Of a stretch of 64,000 bases of DNA, positions 35,401 to 43,890 are shown piece by piece. The position numbers were made by a program, and so were the translations under genes. Under the pieces are notes generated by a model. It was not told the DNA's origin and did not search any database. It saw only the letters and a list, made by a program, of their open reading frames with translations. Positions within the stretch are counted from its first letter, which is position 1. Each line of letters begins with the position of its first letter. Origin of the DNA: Chromatiaceae bacterium (GTDB taxonomy: Bacteria; Pseudomonadota; Gammaproteobacteria; Chromatiales; Chromatiaceae); NCBI GenBank assembly GCA_024235315.1, contig JACKMP010000006.1:1-64000 (forward strand), given 5' to 3'.

Positions 35401-37056
35401 CCTGGCGTCGGCCTGATCTCGCCGCCGCCACACCATGACATCTACTCGATCGAGGATCTGGCGCAACTGATCCACGACCTCAAGAATGTCAACCCGAAAG
35501 CACGCATCTCGGTGAAACTGGTATCTGAGGTCGGTGTGGGTACGGTCGCCGCGGGCGTCTCCAAGGCGCATGCCGATCACGTGACCATATCGGGATACGA
35601 TGGCGGTACAGGCGCTTCGCCGCTGACCTCGATCAAGCATGCGGGCTCGCCCTGGGAGATCGGCCTGGCCGAGACGCATCAGACGCTGGTGCTCAACCGC
35701 CTGCGCAGCCGCATCGCAGTACAGGCCGACGGCGGAATGCGCACCGGTCGCGACGTGGTCGTAGCGGCGTTGCTGGGTGCCGACGAGATCGGATTTGCCA
35801 CCGCGCCGCTGATCGCCGAGGGCTGCATCATGATGCGCAAATGCCATCTGAATACCTGCCCGGTCGGCGTGGCCACACAGGATCCGGATCTGCGCAAGCG
35901 CTTCACCGGCAAGCCCGAGCACGTGATCAATTATTTCTTCTTCGTCGCCGAAGAGGTCCGCCAGCTGATGGCGCAGCTCGGTTTCCGGACCTTCCAGGAG
36001 ATGATCGGCCAGATGGACCGGCTCGACATGCGCCGCGCGATAAACCATTGGAAGGCGCACGGTCTGGACTACAGTCGCCTGCTGACCAAGCCGAGCGCTG
36101 CCGAGGGGGATACTGTGTACTGTTCACAGACCCAGGATCACGGTATCGACAGGGCGCTCGACAACAAGCTGATCGAGCTGGCCGGGCCGGCCCTGGAAAA
36201 AGGTGAAAAGGTCCGGATCGATATCGACATCCAGAACGTCAACCGCACGTTTGGCGCCCTGCTCTCCGGCCGCGTCGCCGAAAGGTACGGGTTTGCCGGC
36301 CTGCCGGAAGACACGATCAAGATCAACGCCAGGGGAACAGCGGGGCAGTCGTTCGGCGCCTGGCTGGCGCATGGCGTGACCATCGAGCTGGCGGGCGAAG
36401 GCAATGATTACGTCGGCAAGGGCCTGTCCGGCGGTCGTTTGGTGATCTATCCCCCGGCCGAGTGTCAGATCGACAGGGCCGAAGACAACATCATCGTCGG
36501 CAATACCGTGCTTTACGGCGCGATCAAGGGCGAGTGCTATTTCCGCGGTGTCGCGGGTGAGCGTTTTGCGGTCCGCAACTCCGGCGCCACAGCGGTCGTC
36601 GAAGGTGTCGGTGATCACGGTTGCGAGTACATGACCGGTGGCATCGTCGTGGTGCTCGGTTCGACCGGACGCAATTTTGCCGCCGGCATGTCAGGTGGTA
36701 TTGCCTACGTGCTGGACGAGGACGATACGTTCGAACAGCGCTGCAACCTGGCGATGGTGGAACTCGAGCCGATCGCGGCCGAGGATGACGCACTCGAGTC
36801 GTTGGCGCACCAGGGCGGTGATCTGGAGTCGCACGGCCGGGTCGACGTCTCGCACGATATGACGCGGTTCGATGCCATCCGCCTGCGGCAGTTGGTCGAG
36901 AGCCATCTTGCCCACACGGGCTCTGCGGTGGCGCAACGGGTACTTGATGACTGGGAAAACTGGCTGCCGAAGTTCAAGAAGGTGATGCCAGTCGACTATC
37001 GTCGCGCATTGAGCGAGATGCAGAGTGAGCAGGAAAGGACGAAATCGGCGGCCTGA
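32431..37056 (+). CDS. gltB: Glutamate synthase large subunit
   Basis: This 1541-residue protein transfers the glutamine amide to 2-oxoglutarate. I chose MSYGALPPKQG at 32431 after GAAGAGG; the upstream extension is not conserved. Cys22 (HDACGVGF) becomes the N-terminal nucleophile of the class II amidotransferase after propeptide removal. The FMN-binding synthase domain contains GAMSFGSISYEAH, the [3Fe-4S] cysteines EGCIMMRKCHLNTC (around residue 1133) and GYDGGTGASPLTS. A C-terminal beta-helix GXGXG domain ends the protein. The partner GltD is encoded downstream. Confidence 0.97.
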   Translation: MSYGALPPKQGLYDPAHEHDACGVGFVAHIKGERRHEIIRQGLTILERLHHRGAVGADPRAGDGAGLLLQLPDAFFRAVVDFGLPEMGRYAVGMLFLPRDAGACAEAQQVVEEFVVAEGQTVLGWRDVPVDNSGLGYSVLPTEPVIRQVFVGCEDGCVDQQAFERKLFVIRKQIDNRIRETAHDHHRSFYFTSFSSRTIVYKGMLLAGQVGEFYKDLSDERMVSALALVHQRFSTNTFPTWDLAHPFRMIAHNGEINTLRGNVNWMAARRESMASEILGDDLAKIWPLIPEGQSDSACFDNALELLVAGGYSMAHAMMMLIPEAWSGNPLMDPDRRAFYEYHAALMEPWDGPAAVAFTDGRQIGATLDRNGLRPARYLVTDDDLVVMGSEMGVLQIPEHKIIKKWRLQPGKMFLIDMEQGRIIDDEEVKASLATAKPYQDWLDKTQIDLFDLPSVVGAMSPDPDTLLDRQQAFGYTQEDVKFLLTPMVLTGQEAIGSMGADNPPAVLSSKPKPLANYFKQLFAQVTNPPIDPIREEIVMSLVSLIGPRPNLLGLDSGGENMRLEVSQPVLTNEDLERVRNIEDSCAGFRTKTLGITYPVTQGESGMATALEALCQAAENAVRAGFNILILSDRPVDADNVSIPALLATSAVHHHLIRRGLRTESGLVIETGAAIEVHHFATLAGYGAEAINPYLAFDTIQAILPSLHDAPPLEEARYRYVKAVGKGLFKVMSKMGISTYQSYCGAQIFDAVGLSTAFVNQYFTGTSTTIEGIGLAEVAAEALRWHRNAYGNAQIYRKHLDVGGDYAFRLRGEGHVWTPETIAKLQHAVRGNNAATYAEFSRTVNEQNENLLTLRGLFEFKFAAQPIPLDEVEPAKEIVKRFATGAMSFGSISYEAHSTLARAMNAIGGKSNTGEGGEEPERFNPLPDGSMNPERSAIKQVASGRFGVTTEYLVNADDIQIKMAQGAKPGEGGQLPGHKVNKQIARVRHSTPGVGLISPPPHHDIYSIEDLAQLIHDLKNVNPKARISVKLVSEVGVGTVAAGVSKAHADHVTISGYDGGTGASPLTSIKHAGSPWEIGLAETHQTLVLNRLRSRIAVQADGGMRTGRDVVVAALLGADEIGFATAPLIAEGCIMMRKCHLNTCPVGVATQDPDLRKRFTGKPEHVINYFFFVAEEVRQLMAQLGFRTFQEMIGQMDRLDMRRAINHWKAHGLDYSRLLTKPSAAEGDTVYCSQTQDHGIDRALDNKLIELAGPALEKGEKVRIDIDIQNVNRTFGALLSGRVAERYGFAGLPEDTIKINARGTAGQSFGAWLAHGVTIELAGEGNDYVGKGLSGGRLVIYPPAECQIDRAEDNIIVGNTVLYGAIKGECYFRGVAGERFAVRNSGATAVVEGVGDHGCEYMTGGIVVVLGSTGRNFAAGMSGGIAYVLDEDDTFEQRCNLAMVELEPIAAEDDALESLAHQGGDLESHGRVDVSHDMTRFDAIRLRQLVESHLAHTGSAVAQRVLDDWENWLPKFKKVMPVDYRRALSEMQSEQERTKSAA

Positions 37057-37126
37057 GCCGTTTCGCTGACAGGACGGCGCGGGCGCTGCGCCCGCTCAGG
37101 TCCACTGCTACAGACAGCAGGAATCG

Positions 37127-37154
37127 AAAAAGGCGTGTGGATACGCCTTTTTTC
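37127..37154 (+). terminator. Terminator-like hairpin between gltB and gltD
   Basis: AAAAAGGCGT pairs with ACGCCTTTTT across loop GTGGAT, followed by further T residues. A second GC-rich hairpin (GCGGGCG/CGCCCGC) lies just upstream near 37078. It has the form of a bidirectional intrinsic terminator, yet it lies between the two subunit genes of one enzyme, so it may attenuate gltD expression or mark a second promoter. Confidence 0.65.
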
Positions 37155-37204
37155 AACGAGACAAATGCAAGAAGGGTCGGCTCCCTTTTTGGGGACGGGA
37201 ATAC

Positions 37205-38662
<1,458 letters not shown>

Positions 38663-38750
38663 CCTCTTCGTCTGGGGTGGTGTACGGATGCACTTTGCGC
38701 CGTCCCTCCCCTGCTTCCGGCAATCATTGGCGCCTTGGGCGGTTAACAAA

Positions 38751-39818
38751 ATGTCTGATCTGAAAAACGACCGATTCCTCCGCGCCCTGATGCGCCAGCC
38801 CGTGGACGCAACGCCCGTATGGATGATGCGCCAGGCCGGAAGGTACCTGCCCGAGTACCGCGCAACACGCGAGAAGGCCGGCAGTTTCATGGACCTGTGC
38901 ATGAACCCCGACCTGGCGTGCGAGGTCACGCTGCAGCCGCTCGAACGGTTCCCGCTCGATGCCGCGATCCTGTTTTCCGATATTCTGACCATCCCCGATG
39001 CGATGGGGCTGGGGCTGTATTTCAGCGAGGGCGAGGGGCCGCGTTTCAAGCGCCCTGTCCGTGACAGGGCGGCGATCGATGCCCTTGGCGTGCCCGATCC
39101 GGAGCAGGATCTGCGCTACGTGATGGATGCGGTGCGCACCATTCGCCGCGAGCTGAACGGGCGCGTGCCGTTGATCGGTTTTTCCGGCAGCCCCTGGACC
39201 CTGGCGACCTACATGATCGAGGGCAGCAGCACCAAGACCTTTGCCCGCTCCAAAGGCATGATGTTCGACGAACCGGCGCTGATGCACAGCCTGCTCGACA
39301 AGCTGGCTGCGGCGGTGACCGAATATCTCAATGCCCAGGTCGCGGCCGGTGCCCAGGCGCTGATGGTGTTCGATACCTGGGGCGGCACGTTGTCGCCGCG
39401 CGACTACAAGGCCTTTTCGCTGGCCTATATGCAGCGCATCGTCGATGGGCTGACGCGCGAGGCGGATGGCCGCAAGGTCCCGGTGATCCTGTTCACCAAG
39501 GGCGGCGGCCAGTGGCTGGAGCTGATGGCAGATACCGGCTGTGATGCCCTGGGGCTGGACTGGACCACCGATATCGGTGATGCACGTGCCAGGGTCGGTG
39601 ACCGCGTGGCACTGCAGGGCAATCTCGATCCCTGCACCCTGTACGCCTCTCCGCAGGCCATCCGGCGATCTGTCGGTGAGATCCTGGCGAGCTACGGTAA
39701 AGGCTCAGGGCATGTATTCAACCTGGGTCATGGCATCCACCCGACAATCCCGCCTGAGCATGCGGCGGCGATGATCGAGGCGGTACACGAACTCAGCCGG
39801 CCCTACCACGCGACCTGA
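38751..39818 (+). CDS. hemE: Uroporphyrinogen decarboxylase
   Basis: This 355-residue enzyme converts uroporphyrinogen III to coproporphyrinogen III in heme synthesis. The start MSDLKNDRFLRALMRQ at 38751 matches the family. Signature motifs are present: PVWMMRQAGRYLPEYR, ILFSDILTIPDAMG with the catalytic Asp, GFSGSPWTLATYMIEG and FNLGHGIHPTIPPEH. It ends 21 nt before a convergent gene, so it closes the gltBD side of the cluster. Confidence 0.97.
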   Translation: MSDLKNDRFLRALMRQPVDATPVWMMRQAGRYLPEYRATREKAGSFMDLCMNPDLACEVTLQPLERFPLDAAILFSDILTIPDAMGLGLYFSEGEGPRFKRPVRDRAAIDALGVPDPEQDLRYVMDAVRTIRRELNGRVPLIGFSGSPWTLATYMIEGSSTKTFARSKGMMFDEPALMHSLLDKLAAAVTEYLNAQVAAGAQALMVFDTWGGTLSPRDYKAFSLAYMQRIVDGLTREADGRKVPVILFTKGGGQWLELMADTGCDALGLDWTTDIGDARARVGDRVALQGNLDPCTLYASPQAIRRSVGEILASYGKGSGHVFNLGHGIHPTIPPEHAAAMIEAVHELSRPYHAT

Positions 39819-39839
39819 TTATCGGTAGCTCGGGGCAGG

Positions 39840-40340
39840 TCACCACAGCGGCGCGTTGTTGCGCAGCAGCTCGGCGATATGCTGCTGGAACTCCGCCGGT
39901 CCGTGAGCGCTGAAAAGCTGTCGACTGGTGAACTTGCCATTTTCCTTGACCTGTTCAGAGAACAGTAAGGGGCGCCCGTGGCGTTGGGCGAAGTCCTTCA
40001 GCCAGTTGAGCGCCCGCGGCGGGATCTTTCTGCCCACTGGTACCGCCACGTCGACCGGAAGACCGCGCCACGTGGTCTTGTTGAATATCACGATGACCTT
40101 GGCGTTGTCCGGCTTCATCCAGTCGGGCAAAGGGCTTTCAGCGACGATCCAGCCGCAATTGAAATTGATGCACGGGTCTTTCGGACGGTTTGCGTAGTCG
40201 TCGCAACCCTGGCCGGTGCTGTGCGGACAGGGCCTGCCTGGATGCACCGGATGGCCCTGTATCTCCATCTGCACCCAGCCGTCACAACAGGCGGTGCAGG
40301 GTTCGCATTGACGAACGGACGGCGGTTGGCGCGGGCTCAA
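39840..40340 (-). CDS. YkgJ-like cysteine-cluster (putative metal-chelating) protein
   Basis: This is a 166-residue protein starting at a TTG (40340) that overlaps the coq7 stop as TTGA; no ATG or GTG is available downstream before the conserved part. It carries CEPCTACC near the N-terminus, then GRPCPHSTGQGCDDYANRPKDPC and NFNCGW, a Cys pattern like the YkgJ zinc/iron-chelating family. The C-terminal half (DVAVPVGRKIPPRALNWLKDFAQRHGRPLLFSEQ) has no motif I know. Overlap with coq7 implies coupled translation. Confidence 0.72.
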   Translation of the reverse strand: MSPRQPPSVRQCEPCTACCDGWVQMEIQGHPVHPGRPCPHSTGQGCDDYANRPKDPCINFNCGWIVAESPLPDWMKPDNAKVIVIFNKTTWRGLPVDVAVPVGRKIPPRALNWLKDFAQRHGRPLLFSEQVKENGKFTSRQLFSAHGPAEFQQHIAELLRNNAPLW

Positions 40341-40981
40341 ATGCGGTATACCGACTTGGTCATCAGCTTGGCGGTGATCTTCATCAGTGTGCGAATGGGC
40401 GCCGGTAGCGGCACCCCGCCGTGATCCCTGGCCTTGCGTCCGTGTTCTATCTCGTCGGTCTTCATCTGCTCGAGGATGGAACGTGTGCGCTGATCCTCGT
40501 CCGGGACCTCGTTGAGGTGGCCGTCGAGATGGCTCTCGACCTGTCTCTCGGTCTCGGACACGAAACCCAGGCTCCATCGGTCGCCGGCGATGCCTGCGGC
40601 GGCGCCGATCGCGAATGAGCCGGCATACCACAGCGGGTTGAGCAGACTCAGTCGGCCGCCGAGTTCCTCGACGCGCTGCTCACACCAGTCGAGGTGATCG
40701 TTCTCTTCCGCCGCCGAGCGCTCCATGCTGCTGCGCACCACCGGGTCGCGCGCCGTCAGGGCCTGGCCCTGGTATAGCGCCTGGGCACACACCTCGCCGG
40801 TATGGTTGATGCGCATCAGGCGGGCGATGTGGTCGCGCTGCACCTCGCTCAATTCCGCTTCTGGCAGGTCTAGCGATGGGTTGCGGCGCTCGGTCACCTG
40901 CGGCCTGCCAAACAGAGTGCGCAGTGCCTGATCGGCACTGATCAGCAGCGAGTCAGCAGGTGAAAAACGGCGTTGTTCCAT
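40337..40981 (-). CDS. coq7: Coq7 di-iron demethoxyubiquinone hydroxylase
   Basis: This 214-residue protein starts MEQRRFSPADSLLIS at 40981. It has the di-iron carboxylate motifs of Coq7: MRINHTGEVCAQALYQGQ, AAEENDHLDWCEQR (ExxH) and MKTDEIEHGRKARDHGG (ExxH). It adds the C6 hydroxyl in ubiquinone synthesis and associates with the inner membrane through amphipathic helices (AGSFAIGAAAGIAG). Two other ubiquinone hydroxylases (ubiH, ubiI) are encoded elsewhere in the window, completing the three ring hydroxylations. Confidence 0.95.
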   Translation of the reverse strand: MEQRRFSPADSLLISADQALRTLFGRPQVTERRNPSLDLPEAELSEVQRDHIARLMRINHTGEVCAQALYQGQALTARDPVVRSSMERSAAEENDHLDWCEQRVEELGGRLSLLNPLWYAGSFAIGAAAGIAGDRWSLGFVSETERQVESHLDGHLNEVPDEDQRTRSILEQMKTDEIEHGRKARDHGGVPLPAPIRTLMKITAKLMTKSVYRI

Positions 40982-41061
40982 GTCGGCATCTCCGAACCGC
41001 GCAGTGCACGCGCGGTGTTGCGGTGCCCATATTAGCAACTTCAGACCGGACGGCGTGGCGA

Positions 41062-42258
41062 TCAGGCACTCGGGCGATCCCGCAGCTGGCGGGCCAGCAA
41101 TTCCACCGGATGCAGCACCTCGACGGCCGGATCCCTGTCGCGCAGGCCGTCGGCCAGGTGCATTGCGCAACCGACGTTGCCGGTCAGCACGATGTGCGCC
41201 GTACCCGGCGGTATGCGGTCGAGCAACGGTTGGCGCAGCCGCGCGGCCGTGCCCGGCCGGCGCAGCATGTAGTCGCCGGCGGCCCCGCAACACTGCCCTG
41301 CCTCCCCCAGGGAGAGAATCTCCAGTTGCGGGATCAGAGCCAGCAATGCCCTCGCCCAGCCAGCACCGCGATAGACGTTCTCGATGCTGCAGGGGGTGTG
41401 CAGCAGCACCTGGCGCGGAAGCGGCGCGAAGTCATCGCCAGTGAAACCACCGCGATCCAGCAGGAACTTGACGATATCGAGATGTCTGCTCGGCATTGCC
41501 GGCTGATAGCTGTCGATGTGAATGCCGCAGCCGCTGGCAATGCTGACCACAGCGTCGAGGTCCGGACCGAATGCCGAACGGTTGATGTCGGCCAGTTGTG
41601 CCGCAGCGGACAGATCGCCCGAGTGTTGTGACATGGCACCGCAACAGCCGGCAGCAGCCGGTACCGAGACCTGGTACCCGGCGCGTCGTAACAGTTTCGA
41701 TGCGGCCTGCAATGCGCCGCCCTGCTGGGCCGCACCGGCGCACCCGAGGAACAGGCCGACGCGCGCGCGTGGCGTCTTCATATCGGCCGGGTACTCGCCG
41801 GGACGCGGCGCGGGTGGTCCGTGCGCCAGGGCACGTCCCAACTCGTGCAACCTGTGCAACGGCCCCAGCGGCAATGAAAGCGCGGCAGGAACGGCCCGCG
41901 CGAGGCGGGTTCCCCAGGTCATTGCACTGCGGTTTTGCACCAATGCGCTCAGCCGCCGCGGTGCATCGTCTGACAGCAGGCTGCGTGCCTGATCGATCAG
42001 GTGCCCGTAACGCACCTGCGACGGACAGATCCGTTCGCAACGACGGCAGGTCAGGCAGTTGTCCAGATGCCGGCGCAGCGGCTTGTCGTCTTGCAGTCGG
42101 CCGTTCAGCAGGCCCTCGATCAGCGCCAGCCGGCCTCGCGGGGACTCGTTTTCGTTTGCCTCCAAACGGTAGGTGGGGCATTCCGGGAGGCACATGCCGC
42201 ACTTCACGCAGCGGTCGAGTTCAACCTTGAGAGTTTGCCGGGCTTCGGGGTCACGCAT
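41062..42258 (-). CDS. glcF: GlcF-like glycolate oxidase iron-sulfur subunit
   Basis: This 398-residue protein has two classic [4Fe-4S] ferredoxin motifs: CVKCGMCLPECP (Cys17, 20, 23, 27) and CLTCRRCERICP (Cys68, 71, 74, 78). Two CCG-type domains follow (AAGCCGAMS and GQCCGAAGDYML). This matches the GlcF subunit of D-2-hydroxyacid dehydrogenases, which passes electrons from the flavin subunit. No glcD or glcE is adjacent, so its partner must be elsewhere, and a related Fe-S reductase is possible. Confidence 0.85.
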   Translation of the reverse strand: MRDPEARQTLKVELDRCVKCGMCLPECPTYRLEANENESPRGRLALIEGLLNGRLQDDKPLRRHLDNCLTCRRCERICPSQVRYGHLIDQARSLLSDDAPRRLSALVQNRSAMTWGTRLARAVPAALSLPLGPLHRLHELGRALAHGPPAPRPGEYPADMKTPRARVGLFLGCAGAAQQGGALQAASKLLRRAGYQVSVPAAAGCCGAMSQHSGDLSAAAQLADINRSAFGPDLDAVVSIASGCGIHIDSYQPAMPSRHLDIVKFLLDRGGFTGDDFAPLPRQVLLHTPCSIENVYRGAGWARALLALIPQLEILSLGEAGQCCGAAGDYMLRRPGTAARLRQPLLDRIPPGTAHIVLTGNVGCAMHLADGLRDRDPAVEVLHPVELLARQLRDRPSA

Positions 42259-42304
42259 GGCTTATATAATGAGGGCTCCAGAGCAACCTTGTCCGGAATC
42301 TTGT

Positions 42305-42622
42305 ATGAGTTATTTTTCGCATCATGTGTTCTTTTGTACGAACCAGCGTGACGATGGCCGCCAGTGCTGCAATCAATGCGGAGCACAGGATGCCCGGGAT
42401 TATGTCAAGCAGCGGTGCAAACAACTGGGCATCAGCGGTGTGGGCAAAGTCCGTATCAACAACGCCGGTTGCCTGGACCGCTGCGAGTCCGGCCCGGTAA
42501 TCGTCATCTACCCGGATGAGACCTGGTACACCTATGTGGACAGACAGGATCTGGATGAGATCATCGACCGCCACCTGGTGGCGGGTCAGACAGTCGAGCG
42601 CCTCAAGATCGACCATCCCTGA
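42305..42622 (+). CDS. Thioredoxin-like [2Fe-2S] ferredoxin
   Basis: This is a 105-residue protein beginning MSYFSHHVFFCTNQRDDG at 42305. The cysteines FFCTNQ..CCNQCG and NAGCLDRCESGP follow the C-x(10-12)-C ... C-x3-C pattern of thioredoxin-like [2Fe-2S] ferredoxins. VIVIYPDETWYTYVD is the typical following strand. These proteins dimerise and carry one electron; a physiological partner is unknown. It is divergent from glcF, with only 46 nt between the starts. Confidence 0.88.
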   Translation: MSYFSHHVFFCTNQRDDGRQCCNQCGAQDARDYVKQRCKQLGISGVGKVRINNAGCLDRCESGPVIVIYPDETWYTYVDRQDLDEIIDRHLVAGQTVERLKIDHP

Positions 42623-42652
42623 CCTGGGTAACGGAATCGTGCAAATCCGGTA

Positions 42653-42681
42653 TTGACAACCGAAACAAGATATAAGAATAT
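42653..42681 (+). promoter_or_regulatory. Candidate sigma-70 promoter upstream of the rplM leader
   Basis: TTGACA at 42653 is a perfect -35 hexamer. GAATAT follows with 17-nt spacing; TATAAG at 42671 is closer to consensus but too near. Transcription from here would run into the terminator at 42741 within about 80-90 nt. Confidence 0.5.
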
Positions 42682-42740
42682 GCTCACATACTGATCGTGA
42701 TTGATCAGTTCTCCTCCATCCTCCTTTGGTGGTTACTATT

Positions 42741-42770
42741 AGCGCGACGTCCCCCGTCGCGCTTTTTTTT
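42741..42770 (+). terminator. Strong intrinsic terminator upstream of rplM
   Basis: A perfect 9-bp stem AGCGCGACG/CGTCGCGCT with loop TCCCC is followed by a run of eight T. It ends either the ferredoxin transcript or a short leader RNA started at the TTGACA promoter. Confidence 0.9.
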
Positions 42771-42835
42771 GCCTGCACTGCCTGTTTTTCAGAGCCGGTT
42801 CCTGGATCACGATCTGTGCAGACGAGATCAAGGGC

Positions 42836-42864
42836 TTGCGTGACAGCGCTTTACTGGGTAAGAT
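42836..42864 (+). promoter_or_regulatory. Probable promoter of rplM-rpsI
   Basis: TTGCGT (-35) and TAAGAT (-10) are separated by exactly 17 nt. The predicted start is about 45 nt before the rplM ATG. The 5' UTR carries CTCC-TTATT-GGAG, a small hairpin overlapping the ribosome-binding site, consistent with the translational autoregulation by L13 known in E. coli. Confidence 0.65.
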
Positions 42865-42914
42865 TCGCGCCCTTTCGTGAAACAAGCACAAACTCCTTAT
42901 TGGAGCAGGATTCA

Positions 42915-43346
42915 ATGAGCACCACGGTAAGCGCAAAGCCCGCCGAAGTCCGTCGGGAATGGTTGTTGGTAGATGCCGAAGGCAAGACCTTGGGTCGCCT
43001 GGCCTCCGAGATTGCCCGTCGTCTGAAGGGCAAACACAAACCAATATTCACCCCGCACGTCGATACCGGCGATTACATCGTGGTGGTAAATGCCGAGAAG
43101 GTTGCCGTTACCGGCAACAAGCTGAAGGACAAGATGTACCATCACGTGACCGGTTACGTGGGTCATCTGAAGACCATCAGCCTTGAAAAGCAGCTGCAGA
43201 AAGCCCCGGAGCGCGTCATCGAGACCGCCGTGCGTGGCATGCTGCCGCGCAATCCGCTGGGTCGCTCCATGATGAAGAAGCTGCGTATCTTCGCCGGCCC
43301 CGAGCACACACACCAGGCACAGCAGCCCAAGCCGCTGGATATCTGA
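42915..43346 (+). CDS. rplM: 50S ribosomal protein L13
   Basis: This is a 143-residue L13 starting MSTTVSAKPAEVRREW at 42915 behind GGAGCAGG. It has LLVDAEGKTLGRLASEIARRLKGKHK, DYIVVVNAEKVAVTGNK, MYHHVTGYVG and the signature MLPRNPLGRSMMKKLRIFAGPEHTHQAQQP. It is an early assembly protein of the large subunit. It is 14 nt upstream of rpsI and usually cotranscribed with it. Confidence 0.98.
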   Translation: MSTTVSAKPAEVRREWLLVDAEGKTLGRLASEIARRLKGKHKPIFTPHVDTGDYIVVVNAEKVAVTGNKLKDKMYHHVTGYVGHLKTISLEKQLQKAPERVIETAVRGMLPRNPLGRSMMKKLRIFAGPEHTHQAQQPKPLDI

Positions 43347-43360
43347 GAACGGAACAGAGC

Positions 43361-43753
43361 ATGGCACAACAGATGAATTACGGAACCGGCCGCCGCAAGA
43401 CCTCCACGGCCCGCGTATTCCTCAACAGCGGCAACGGCAGCATTACGGTCAACGGCCGTCCGCTGGACACGTTTTTCGGTCGCGAGACCGCGCGCATGGT
43501 CGTGCGCCAGGCGCTTGTCGTCACCGATATGAGCGACAAGGTCGATGTCAACGTAACGGTCACCGGTGGTGGTACCACTGGTCAGGCCGGTGCAATCCGC
43601 CACGGCATTGCCCGTGCGCTGGTCGAATATGACGAGAATATGCGTTCGTCGCTGCGCCGCGCCGGGTTTCTGACCCGTGACGCCCGCATGGTCGAGCGTA
43701 AGAAAGTCGGTTTGCACAAGGCGCGCAAGCGTCCGCAGTACTCGAAGCGCTAA
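43361..43753 (+). CDS. rpsI: 30S ribosomal protein S9
   Basis: The 130-residue protein begins MAQQMNYGTGRRKTSTARVFL and ends with the strongly basic tail KKVGLHKARKRPQYSKR, whose terminal residues reach the P-site tRNA in S9. The GGGTTGQAGAIRHGIARALVEYDE core is standard. It is followed by a hairpin and then directly by a tRNA-Gln gene. Confidence 0.98.
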   Translation: MAQQMNYGTGRRKTSTARVFLNSGNGSITVNGRPLDTFFGRETARMVVRQALVVTDMSDKVDVNVTVTGGGTTGQAGAIRHGIARALVEYDENMRSSLRRAGFLTRDARMVERKKVGLHKARKRPQYSKR

Positions 43754-43780
43754 CGCGCAAATCGCAGTACCGACGTGTCT

Positions 43781-43815
43781 GGCCCTTGGCCTCTCCGGCC
43801 CCGGGCCTTTCTTTT
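43781..43815 (+). terminator. Terminator-like hairpin between rpsI and tRNA-Gln
   Basis: Nested stems GGCCC/GGGCC and GGCC/GGCC are followed by TTTCTTTT. The last T is also the first base of the tRNA, so no room remains for a separate tRNA promoter. Either the tRNA is made by read-through from rpsI, or the hairpin is a processing signal. Confidence 0.6.
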
Positions 43816-43890
43816 GGGGCGTAGCTCAATTGGCAGAGCGACGGACTCTGACTCCGTAGGTTGTAGGTTCGACCCCTACCGCCCCAGCCA
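43815..43890 (+). tRNA. tRNA-Gln (anticodon CTG)
   Basis: A 76-nt cloverleaf with encoded CCA. The acceptor stem TGGGGCG pairs with CGCCCCA (U1-A72 is typical of tRNA-Gln) and the discriminator is G. The D-arm is GCTC/GAGC; the anticodon stem ACGGA/TCCGT encloses loop CTCTGAC, giving anticodon CTG at 34-36. The T-arm GTAGG/CCTAC has loop TTCGACC. The last 19 nt (ACCCCTACCGCCCCAGCCA) are repeated three more times downstream. Confidence 0.95.

Noticed and set aside
33775..36060. 761-residue minus-strand ORF over gltB
   Set aside because: It lies wholly opposite conserved gltB domains and has no recognisable motif; it is a shadow of codon bias.
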